Source: Solidesulfovibrio magneticus RS-1 (lineage in GTDB: Bacteria; Desulfobacterota; Desulfovibrionia; Desulfovibrionales; Desulfovibrionaceae). Taken from it: DNA of 64,000 nt. Location of the stretch: assembly GCF_000010665.1 (NCBI RefSeq), contig NC_012796.1, positions 4,674,001 to 4,738,000 of the forward strand. Reading direction: 5' to 3'. The notes beneath the pieces were generated by a model that saw only the letters and a list, made by a program, of their open reading frames with translations, was not told where the DNA came from and searched no databases. This document shows, in pieces, positions 18,181 through 27,129 of the stretch. A program made the position numbers and the translations under genes. Within the stretch, counting starts at the first letter, position 1; each line of letters starts with the position of its first letter.

Positions 18181-19541
18181 CTCCACCGCGTGACGCAGGG
18201 CCTCACACGCTTCGGGCATGACCTGGGCGGCCGCGCCCGTCGCGACGACGCAGAATTCCTCTCCGCCGATGCGCCCCACATGGCGGCTGCCGTCTGGTGT
18301 GGCGAAATGGCTTTTGAGCAGGCCAGCCAGATGCCGCAAGGTCATGTCGCCCACATCATGGCCGTGGGTGTCGTTGATCCGTTTGAAATGGTCGATGTCA
18401 AGCATAGCCACGGCGACCGGCAGGCGCTGGCGACCTGCTTCGGCTAAGGTTGCTTCGGCCAGTTCGAACAACCGCCGCCTGTTGCACACACCGGCCAGGA
18501 AGTCGGTGTAGGCCAGGGTCCTGATGGTTTCAAATTGCAGCACCATGTCGATATTCAAGGATATTCGGCAATAAAATTCTTCTATCTGGAAAGGTTTTTT
18601 AATGTAATCGTTCGCTCCACTCTTGAGAAATCGTATGGATGTAGATGGCACGTCGGCATTTGACACACCAACAATAGCCAACTTGTCAGGACTGTATATC
18701 TTTCGCACCTCCTGTGCTAACGTGGCTCCGTCCATCTCTTGCATTGTGCAATCAACGAGCAATAGCCTAATGTCCTGATGATCATTAAGGGCTGCCAAGG
18801 CTTCTTTGCCGTTGGCTGCCGTGAGCACTTTGTAGCCTTGAGCGCACAGCAGCGTTTCGATATAGTGGAGTGTTGTTCGTGAATCATCAACCACAAGACA
18901 GGTGGTGTTGGCGTTTCGTAGTATCCGTCGTGTCATGTTCACGGCATTGTCGATGCATTGAACTGAATCTTTTGGGATGTAGTCCGCTATGCGTTTTTCC
19001 CATAGTCTTTCCCGCAAGTTTGGGTCATAAGAACCAGTGAGGATAATGGACGGCACGCCCCTGGAAAGCACGAGATCAATGATTTCGCCATTAGGCGCGT
19101 CCGGCAGGTTCACATCGAGAACCGCCGCGTCAAACCGCGCGTCATCCTGGTTGAGCGCCGCCAAATAATCGGCTTTGGACTCTTTCCACGTCACTGAAAC
19201 ATGCAGATCGTTTTCAAGGCGACGCTTCATGATGCGGCCAAATGTCTTGCTGTCCTCGACAAGCAAGACCTGTTCGCTGCTATCTGAGAAACTCTTTTGG
19301 ATCATAGGTCCTTACTGTCCAATTAACAAAAGGCTTGACACCTGAAAGAGACATATGAAGTTGGTCACAATATACTCCAAGCATCAAAGGTTATTCTTAC
19401 GCCACCTTCACCAGTCTATCGATAATCACAATAGATATGCATACAATTTCGTCCAAGATCCTTGCTCTCACAAAATTTGCTGATCGGCCCGAGCAATAAC
19501 ATTTTGGGTATCCCCAGAATTCCGAACCGCCCTTTATGCCT

Positions 19542-22481
19542 CTATGCGATCAGGGGCAACTCAAAGAAGAAAACGCTGCCTACTCCTTGGGTGGACTCGA
19601 CCCAAATGGCCCCATCGTAATGCTCCACGATCTGCTTGCAGATGGCCAGCCCTAAGCCAGTCCCCTTCTCCGCCACCAGAGTGTCATCACCTACCTGATA
19701 AAACTTGTCGAAGATCATCGGAAGCTCGTCGGGAGGGATTCCCATCCCAGTATCCGCAACACTTACTCTAATGCTCCCTGTACTGGCCCTGGCTGTGAGT
19801 GTTACAGTTCCTTCGGAGGTAAACTTGATGGCATTGGAGAGCAGGTTGGTCAGCACCTGAGCTATGCGATCAGGATCCACCCAAAGAGCGGGGAGATGCG
19901 AGTCAGCGTCCACCCGTATCTGGACGCCGTGCTTCTGAAGCAGTGCCCCCTTCATTGAAGAAACCGCCCCCCTGATGAGCACGCCCAAGTCCGTCGTTTT
20001 GTCCTTCCAAACATAGCGCCCATCCTCAATGCGGGACAGGTCCAGAAAGTCGCTCACCAGCCGGGTCAGGCGCTCTCCCTCGGATACGATTACCCCCAGA
20101 TTGTCCAGTATCTTGCTGGCTTTGTTGCGCAGGACCGAGTCGCCCTCGGCCAGAGGCAGGAAACGACGGGTAAAGTCGCGCTGAATGATCTTGGAAAAAC
20201 CCAGGATGGATGTGAGGGGGGTGCGGAGGTCATGGGAAACAGTATTAAGGAACGCGCTTTTGAGATTGTCCAGTTCGGTAAGGCGGGCGTTGGCTTCAGT
20301 CAGTTCCCTGGTGCGCTCGGCCACCCGTTCCTCCAGTTCATCGCGAGACTTCTTCAGGGCCTCCTCCCCCCGCTTGCGCTCGGTAATGTCGCGGAATATA
20401 CCTTCTACGCCCAGCACGTTGCCTTCGTCATCGTGATAGTATGCACTTGTGGCAGAAACGAGGAGCGGCTTTCCATCCTTGGCCTTGAGGAGCACCTCGT
20501 AGTCCTTCACAACTCCTTCGGTCTTGATACGGAGCAGCAATTCCTGTCTGAGTTCAGGCTGCATCCAGAAGTCCGATGCCAGACATCCGAGCACCTCGTC
20601 AACCGAATCGTAGCCGAGTTGCTTTGGCGTGGAGGGACTGAGGAGCACGAGCCGCCCTTGGACGTCAGTGCGGTAGTACATGTCCTGAATATTTTCAATG
20701 ATCGAGCGGTAGCGAGCCTCACTTTCGCGTAGCGCCACCCCAGCCCTTTTCAGGTCGGAAATATCCACGATGACACCGATGATACCGCCGGGGGTGCCAT
20801 CTGCCTGGCGGAAGCCATTGACAGAGTACAGGGTCTGGTGGATCAGTCCATCAACAAACGGAATTGCCATCTCTTTGCGCACATACCCAACGCTGGCGAT
20901 GGTGGCCTCGTCTTCAGCTTGGTAGATATGGCGGTCCTGCTCTGGCAGGTATTCAAGATCCAACACACGCTTGCCTATAAAATCCTCACGCTTGATGCCG
21001 AAGGTCTCCTCGTAGGCAATATTGCATCCCATAAATCGGGTTTCAGCGTCCTTGTAGAACACCGCGTAGGGTATAGTGTCCATGAGCGCCTGTTTGAAGG
21101 CCAACTGGTCGGCCAAACGCATTTCCAGGCGTTTGCGTTCAGTTATGTCTATCCCAGACGCCAGGATTCTTTCCACTCCGTTTATGACAACGGGACTTAA
21201 GTGAACATGTTCCCAGAATAATTCACCCGTCACTCGCCGACTAAGCCACTCGAATCGTTGTGGGCCCTGGTCAGCGGCTTTCCGGATCCAGGCCAAGGCT
21301 TCTTCGAGAGAATAGGGCCTCTCCAACCAAAATTTTCCAGCCTTCAACTCCTCAACCGAGGAGTACCCGTATGAGACAAAGGCGGCAGTGTTGGCGTCGA
21401 TGATTTCGCCGCTGTCCTTGTCGTGTATCAGATTCGAGATCGGCGACTGACTGAACAGGCTCTTGAATTGACTTTCGCTTGCTCGCAGTGCCTCCTCCGC
21501 CTGCTTGCGCTCGGAAATGTCCTGGATCAGTGTGCAGATCAACAGAGGGTGATTCGCATCGTCGCGAGCGATGGGGAACATGCTGATGTGCCAGTACCGG
21601 GGAGTCCCGTTTGTTTCGAAACGCACTTCCCGCTCAACCTTGAGCGCTCCGGAGAAGACTTGCCTTTGCAGCATGGACAAAGCCACGGATGCCTCAGGGA
21701 ACGCTCGGCTGAGAACCGACTCCAGGGTGGCGTTCTCACCTGGGTGGCCGGCCATCTTCCCGAGTTCGGCGCTGTGGGCCAGAAGGCGGCTGCGATTGTC
21801 GCAGATGGCCACGCCAATCGGAGCGTGGCCAAGTATCCCTTGCAACTGCCAGCCAAGCACCTGCATGGCCCCGCCAAAACGACGGCTCAGGAAGTAGACG
21901 GCGGCGATGGCAAAGGCCGTGAGCGCCGCCACCAACACGAGAAGCTTGTACAGAGTGGCCTGCTGTGCCAGGCGCGTGGCCTCGACTTGCACGCCCACGC
22001 GCACTGTCCCGACCGTCTGGGCGTCGAAGCCGCCTTTGTAGGGAACCACTATTTCCTTTATCACCCCGTTGGCCGTTTTTTGCTCCGAGAGCACCGACCG
22101 ACCGGTCTTAAGGCTTTTAATCGCGTTATCCCGCTCCTCCCCCAACACGCTGGAATCGTTCAGAGCCGGGTTGCTATGCGCGAGCACTCTGCCGTCCTCG
22201 GTCTCCACACTGATGTAGGCCAGTTCAGGAACGCGTGCGAGCATGTCCTCCACGAGCAGGCGGGAGTGATGCTTGCCGGAGAAGGCGACCCGATTGATTG
22301 CCTCACTGAGGATCGTGGTGATGGCCCCCGCCAGCCGATTTTCCTCCTGCATCTGAAGGCTTAAATAGAGATGGCTGGCAACCCATGCGGTAGTCAGACT
22401 GAGAAGCAGTACCACCGCGCCGAAACTTGCGGCGATCCGGCGGTCGATCTGGTCGGGTGAGGTATTGTCCTTGCGCATCAT
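19542..22481 (-). CDS. membrane PAS sensor histidine kinase
   Basis: 979-residue inner-membrane kinase without a receiver. TM1 (about 19-38, FGAVVLLLSLTTAWVASHLY), a periplasmic region of about 140 residues and TM2 (about 184-205) are followed by four PAS units, each closing with a C-terminal motif such as DISERKQAEEAL, DITERKRLEMRL, DISDLKRAGVAL or DITERKRGEEAL. A coiled coil then leads to the H-box (NTVSHDLRTPLTSILGF), N-box (LTNLLSNAIKFTSEG) and G-boxes (DTGMGIPPDELP, GTGLGLAICKQI). The gene begins 18 bp after a periplasmic binding protein gene, so the pair probably works as binding protein plus sensor, as in the TorT/TorS and LuxP/LuxQ systems. No response regulator is adjacent. 19306-19541 holds no gene. 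Confidence 0.92.
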   Translation of the reverse strand: MMRKDNTSPDQIDRRIAASFGAVVLLLSLTTAWVASHLYLSLQMQEENRLAGAITTILSEAINRVAFSGKHHSRLLVEDMLARVPELAYISVETEDGRVLAHSNPALNDSSVLGEERDNAIKSLKTGRSVLSEQKTANGVIKEIVVPYKGGFDAQTVGTVRVGVQVEATRLAQQATLYKLLVLVAALTAFAIAAVYFLSRRFGGAMQVLGWQLQGILGHAPIGVAICDNRSRLLAHSAELGKMAGHPGENATLESVLSRAFPEASVALSMLQRQVFSGALKVEREVRFETNGTPRYWHISMFPIARDDANHPLLICTLIQDISERKQAEEALRASESQFKSLFSQSPISNLIHDKDSGEIIDANTAAFVSYGYSSVEELKAGKFWLERPYSLEEALAWIRKAADQGPQRFEWLSRRVTGELFWEHVHLSPVVINGVERILASGIDITERKRLEMRLADQLAFKQALMDTIPYAVFYKDAETRFMGCNIAYEETFGIKREDFIGKRVLDLEYLPEQDRHIYQAEDEATIASVGYVRKEMAIPFVDGLIHQTLYSVNGFRQADGTPGGIIGVIVDISDLKRAGVALRESEARYRSIIENIQDMYYRTDVQGRLVLLSPSTPKQLGYDSVDEVLGCLASDFWMQPELRQELLLRIKTEGVVKDYEVLLKAKDGKPLLVSATSAYYHDDEGNVLGVEGIFRDITERKRGEEALKKSRDELEERVAERTRELTEANARLTELDNLKSAFLNTVSHDLRTPLTSILGFSKIIQRDFTRRFLPLAEGDSVLRNKASKILDNLGVIVSEGERLTRLVSDFLDLSRIEDGRYVWKDKTTDLGVLIRGAVSSMKGALLQKHGVQIRVDADSHLPALWVDPDRIAQVLTNLLSNAIKFTSEGTVTLTARASTGSIRVSVADTGMGIPPDELPMIFDKFYQVGDDTLVAEKGTGLGLAICKQIVEHYDGAIWVESTQGVGSVFFFELPLIA

Positions 22482-22499
22482 GGCCGGTCCGTAGTCCCT

Positions 22500-23537
22500 T
22501 TAAGGCTTCACGACTTTAAGGGACCCGCTCCAGGTGGGCGTGCCACTCGGCCAGGGCTTGGAATAGGATTCAGGGATGGGGCCGAGCCAACCCGGATAGA
22601 GAGCGAGCGTTTCGCGCGTGACAGGGAATACCGGGACCAGGGCGTGATACGGGGTACTTTCACCTGTGAGCAGGGCGTATGCAGCCGACATGGCTGCGGC
22701 CCCGAGCGGCCCGCAAAATTGAGCGGAGTCAATCACGGTCAGCCGTCCCACACGAATGTTCTCCACCGAAGCGGGATCGCCATCGACGCTGGCCACTGAA
22801 ATTTCGTCTCGTCCGGCCGCCTTCAGTCCTTCCACCACGGCAAGGCCCCCACCGTCGTTGACGGTAAAAATGACGTCGATACTCCCCTTAGCAGGAAAGT
22901 CCTTGAGAATTTCTTTCGCAGCCTTGCGCCCTCCCACAGCCTCTACAGCTGAATATGTCTTGAGCACCTTGTACGACCTCTTCGACTGACGCAGGGCATC
23001 CAGGAAACCGTTGACCCGCTCCACGGTCGAGGAGACGTGGGGGTACTCCACGAGAACCAGCCGGATTTCCCGGTCGGGCTGCACAAGGGAGGCGATGTAT
23101 TCCCCGTCCAGAAATCCAGCCTGAAAGTTGTCCGAAGTACGGTATGCGGCCAGGGTCCCTCCGCTGATGTACTGGTCGTAGGCCACCACCGGAATGCCCA
23201 CGTTGTTGGCCTCCTTGAGCGGTCTGGAGAGAGCGGCGTTATCCGTGGGCTGGACAATGATTATGTCAACCTGCTGCCCGATGAGTTCGCGCATCTGACG
23301 AATCTGGTTCTCAATGCCCGTCTCGCCGTCTCCGGCGACCTGAACAGTAAGGACCACGCCGGGTTTGCCCTCACGCTTAGCCTGCGCGTTGATCCGCGCC
23401 GCCTCGGCCTCCAAGCCATGTCGCATAGCCACCTGGCCGGGGATGTTCATGGACCAGAAGAGTACGCCCACGTTGAAATTTTCCGCCATGGCCGGAAGAG
23501 CAGCCAGACACAGGATGGCAGCGCAGAAGAATCTCAT
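22500..23537 (-). CDS. periplasmic sugar-binding-type protein (TorT-like)
   Basis: Type I periplasmic binding protein of 345 residues (Peripla_BP_4 class). It has a signal peptide (FFCAAILCLAALPAMA, cleavage before EN) and the family core: NFNVGVLFWSMNIPGQV, QVDIIIVQPTDNAAL, GIPVVAYDQYISGG and VDVIFTVNDGGGLAVVEGLK-like segments. No ABC permease or ATPase genes are nearby; instead a sensor kinase follows 18 bp downstream. I infer that it presents a small ligand to that kinase. The ligand is unknown. The start at 23537 has GGGGAA upstream. 23538-23890 has no recognisable gene. Confidence 0.85.
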   Translation of the reverse strand: MRFFCAAILCLAALPAMAENFNVGVLFWSMNIPGQVAMRHGLEAEAARINAQAKREGKPGVVLTVQVAGDGETGIENQIRQMRELIGQQVDIIIVQPTDNAALSRPLKEANNVGIPVVAYDQYISGGTLAAYRTSDNFQAGFLDGEYIASLVQPDREIRLVLVEYPHVSSTVERVNGFLDALRQSKRSYKVLKTYSAVEAVGGRKAAKEILKDFPAKGSIDVIFTVNDGGGLAVVEGLKAAGRDEISVASVDGDPASVENIRVGRLTVIDSAQFCGPLGAAAMSAAYALLTGESTPYHALVPVFPVTRETLALYPGWLGPIPESYSKPWPSGTPTWSGSLKVVKP

Positions 23538-23890
23538 AGGAGTTCCCCGAATTTCATGACCTCAGACTGTTTGCGTCCCAATATAAAATATCATCGACAG
23601 GGACTTGTGTCGAGAGGCCATTGAATTGGACGCGCCAACACGATATGATTGGTAATAGAGCCAGCCCCGCGAAGCCTCTTGTAAACAAAAACTTCTACGC
23701 GACGAAACAACTACATATGACATCCGAACTTTTAGGCCGCCTTACTTCACTAAAGCGGGACGAATAAAACAAGCTCCTAGATAATTTAACGAGGTAGGCT
23801 TTCTGGAGACGACAATACATTACCGAATCAGTGGTTCCTTAATCCTAAAAAACGACCGCAAATTTTCAAATGGACTATATAATAAACCGC

Positions 23891-24241
23891 TCAATTAAAA
23901 CTCTCCCCTTCAAAATCGTGCCCTGACAAGTCGCACATCAGCCCTTCCCAACCATAGACCATACCACTGTCTTTGCACTTTGGGCATTGCCAATAGATCA
24001 CTTTCCCAGCAACTCCCTGCACATTATCTTCCGTCATAGTCCTCAAAGGACTTTTGCACGGCTTACGCCCAGGCCGCTTTCTACATATCGGCAAAGGAAA
24101 ATTTTCCATTCCGGCTTCAAATGCAGTTTTATAAGCAATCAACTCCTTCAAGAAGTCGACTTTGCTCTTTAGCTGGGGGACACCCGGTTCTTCATTTTCA
24201 TCAAGCCAATGCCGTATATCCACAACCAAATACCCTGACAT
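23891..24241 (-). CDS. hypothetical Cys-containing protein, cassette copy 1
   Basis: 116-residue soluble protein of unknown function, about 93 percent identical by eye to the protein at 61591-61941. The N-terminus is acidic and Trp-rich (VVDIRHWLDENEEPGVPQL). The middle has a basic CRKRPGRKPC segment. The C-terminus has QCPKCKDSGMVY followed by a further Cys and His in LMCDLSGHDFE, which looks like a zinc ribbon-type knuckle. Both copies are followed upstream by a YD-repeat gene, complete in copy 2 and broken here. The conserved pairing suggests a linked role. Confidence 0.6.
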   Translation of the reverse strand: MSGYLVVDIRHWLDENEEPGVPQLKSKVDFLKELIAYKTAFEAGMENFPLPICRKRPGRKPCKSPLRTMTEDNVQGVAGKVIYWQCPKCKDSGMVYGWEGLMCDLSGHDFEGESFN

Positions 24242-24262
24242 ACTAACTGCTCCACTATTAGC

Positions 24263-24489
24263 TAATACTTCTTCGCCCGACCCTGGTACTTTCCCTTACT
24301 GTCGTATATCTTATACTCGCCACCATCCCGACTCTCCTTCACGCGCCCCTCATAATGCCCTTTTGAATCATAGATCTTATCGTCTTTTATGCGTCCATGG
24401 TAGTATCCCTTGCTATTGTAAACCTTGACTGTCTCACCGCCTCGACTTTCCTTCAGACGTCCTTCATACTAACCACGAGAATCATACCC
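24263..24489 (-). pseudogene. YDxxGxYxGR-repeat protein, 3' fragment
   Basis: C-terminal part of a gene equivalent to 61962-62348. It reads YEGRLKESRGGETVKVY-like sequence, then YDSKGHYEGRVKESRDGG and IYDSKGKYQGR. A nonsense change (TAG where copy 2 has CAG) interrupts RG-YEGR near 24468. Homology with copy 2 stops abruptly at 24489. The 5' end of the same gene lies at 31468-31527, almost 7 kb away. Confidence 0.7.
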
Positions 24490-24523
24490 ATCCTGGTAGA
24501 GTTTGCGAGTGAGCACCCTGGCT

Positions 24524-27118
24524 TCAGTTGGTGGTGACAGCCTTTTCCATCACCCTCTCGATAACTTCCTTGAGCGTCTCCATCTCCACTGGCTTGGAAA
24601 TGTAATCATTCATACCGGCCTCCAGGAACTTTTCCTTGTCACCTGTCATGGCGTAGGCGGTCATGGCGATGATCGGGATACTTGCCTTGTCTTCGCCTGC
24701 CCTACCTTCCCTAATCGCTCTTGTGGCATCAACGCCGTCCATGGTGGGCAACTGGACGTCCATGAGGATCAGGTCAAAGTCCTGCTCAGTGAGGAACTGG
24801 AGCGCTTCCAAGCCATCCTTGGCAGCGGTGACTGAGTAGCCAGATTTCTCAAGCATCCGTTTGCCGCTGAGAAGGCTTACAGGGTCGTCTTCAGCGATGA
24901 GTATGCGCAAGGAGGGTTCAGCATCTGGAGCGGTGACACGAACTTCCCGATTCATCTGACCCTGGTTACCACTGGAGAGCTTGAATGGCAGCGAGATATA
25001 GAAGGCCGTCCCTTCACCAGGGGTGCTATCAATCGCTATTTCGCCTCCCAAGAGCTTCACCAAGCGACTAACGATGGAAAGCCCTAGGCCTGCCCCCTGA
25101 AAGCGCCGGGTGTATGAACCATCAGCTTGGACAAAAGGCTCGAAAATGTCTTTAATGTATTCCTCGGGGATCCCGACCCCCGTGTCGTGTACAGTTATCA
25201 ATACTCGAATGGCAGAACTTTTTGAGCTTGGGAGCAATGGAAGCAATGAGGCATCAATCCGGATTTTTCCCTTTTCTGTGAATTTGACGGCATTCCCGAC
25301 AAGGTTAAAAAGGATTTGCCTTAGCCGCACCTCATCTCCGATCAATAATAGTGGGAGATCTTTAACACATCCAAACTCGAGGATGAGACCCTTTCTCCTC
25401 GCCTCCAGGGCGAAAAGTTCTTTGATGGAATCCCATGTATTCTGAATGTTGAATTCCAACTCAACGATATCCATCCTACCCGCCTCGATCCTTGAGATGT
25501 CGAGAATGTCCGAAAGCAGCCGAGCCAGTCGATTTGTGGATTGAACTGCTCCCAGCAGGTACTCTTTCTGCTCATCATTCGGGGCTGTGGTGTCGAGCAA
25601 TTGGAGCATTCCTAGCACACCATTGAGCGGAGTTCTTATCTCATGGCTCATGTTGGCTAGAAACACGGATTTCGCCTTATTGGCTGACTCAGCGGCAATT
25701 TTCGCCGACTGAAGAGCCTCTTCAGCCTGAAGGCGTTCAAGTTCCCCGCCGGCTCGAACTCCAGCCAATTGCAGAATGGATTCAGCCAGCCAGGGATCCT
25801 TCAAGGGGGTACGACCGATGACCGCAATAAGCCCGTTGGGTCGACCGGCAGAATCCCACAAGGTAATGCCCACGTAGCTCTCAGCCTGCATGCCTTGGAG
25901 CACAGCGTCCTTGGGGAAAAGGCCCCGTACGTCATGGGGAAAACAGCAGGACTCCTTTCCCACCACATCCCCGCAGGGGGTGTCTTTCAATGCATAGGTG
26001 ATGTTGTCTTCGAAATGCCCATCGAAATAGACGGCCAAGGTCCTGGCGTTAAGCCCATCCCCCTCCAGTCGGTCAATGCAAACGAAATCCATTCCCAGGG
26101 TCTCAGCCAAATACCTGGCAAGCGACTCGAAGAATGCCACCCCCGAACGGGCACTGCAGCAGGTTGCCAGAAAGGTCAGAGCCTTCTCTATGGTCTTTCG
26201 TGCTGTGATGTCACGGTTGCAGACCCGGCGTCCTAGGTACACACCTTCCCTGCTGTATATAGGCTTACATATATGATTGATCCAAACAACATCACCGGAT
26301 CGTTTGATTATTCTGAATTCCAATTCAAGATGAGGAGGCTCTTGGGTGTCTAACTGCTTGAGGTGCTCCAACCATAGACCCTGGTCCTCAGGATAGACAA
26401 TCTGTTGGATGGCAAGAGGGCTCTCCCCCATGAACTCTTCTGGTGTGTATTCGGTAATTTCTTTGCACGAGGGCGAGACCCACTTGAGCTTTCCATCTGG
26501 GCCGCGCCAGTACTCCCAATCGGTGGCGTTGTCGGAGACAATGCGGAGGTGCTCTTCACTCTTACGCAGCGCATCTTCAGCCTGCTTACGTTCGGTAATG
26601 TCGTTTATTGCGATGTGGATTTCTGCCTGTCCATCAGAATCATGTCCGATGGTGGCCGACAGATGAACCCAGAATTCAGACCCGTCAGACCTCATCATCC
26701 TCAAATCACGCGCCTCCGGCATATTCGTCGCAACTAGATTATTGTGCAATTTGAAGTAGATAGACTGGTCTTGCTTGAGGATCAATGAGCTAAACGGCTT
26801 TCGAAAAAGGTCGCTGCGGTTAGTGCTGAACATGGTCGCCGCAGTTAGGTTGGTTTCAAGGAGGAGTCCCCCCCCCGCTAATCGTGACATAACCAACCGG
26901 AGCTAGGTCATAGAGGTCAAAATAGCGTTCCTTTGCAGTGTTTTTAGGGCAATCTGGGACCGTCGTAACTCCTCGTTCTGCATCTCAAGCTCGATCTGAT
27001 GCACGCGCAGTTCGTGGAGAACCTTTCGCCCATCTTCAGGAGACATGGAGACACATTCTCCCTGGGCATCATTTGCCAAAGTCTGCTCTTCCGCCCTTTG
27101 GCGCAATGTGTCTTTCAT
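24524..27118 (-). pseudogene. PAS-GAF hybrid histidine kinase with two frameshifts
   Basis: Cytoplasmic hybrid kinase. From the ATG at 27118 it reads KDTLRQRAEEQTLAND and LHELRVHQIELEMQNEELRR, the usual start of this PAS-kinase type. A shift near 26935 is needed to reach [17 protein letters not shown]. Another in a run of nine G (26869-26877) is needed to reach [13 protein letters not shown]. From there the frame is open: PAS, PAS, a GAF-like unit ([20 protein letters not shown]), H-box [15 protein letters not shown], ATPase boxes, and a receiver with [14 protein letters not shown]. It follows the CheB-CheR gene by 11 bp. The shifts may be decay, phase variation at the G tract, or sequencing errors. 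Confidence 0.8.
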
Positions 27119-27129
27119 ACCCCTCACCC

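Larger units (their letters stand above)
15570..19305 (-). pseudogene. REC-REC-GGDEF response regulator split by IS66
   Basis: Diguanylate cyclase response regulator interrupted by IS66 copy 2. The 5' part (19305 down to 18173) encodes receiver 1 (LLVEDSKTFG, AVLDVNLPDAPNG) and receiver 2 (CLVVDDSRTTL, LLVDCTMQEMDG). It continues into a GGDEF domain with LDIDHFKRINDTHGHD and RIGGEEFCVV. The 3' part (15725 down to 15570) completes the domain: KLETTDATICFTVSIGLVEE, then ADEKLYAAKTGGRNRLV and a stop. Removing the element and one TTTGATTC copy restores one frame across VEESKLETTD, about 427 residues. In this state the first part lacks the end of the cyclase fold and is probably inactive as a cyclase. 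Confidence 0.93.

Noticed and set aside
21423-22364. 313-residue frame opposite the PAS kinase
   Set aside because: Complement of a kinase with full domain structure; no recognisable protein features.
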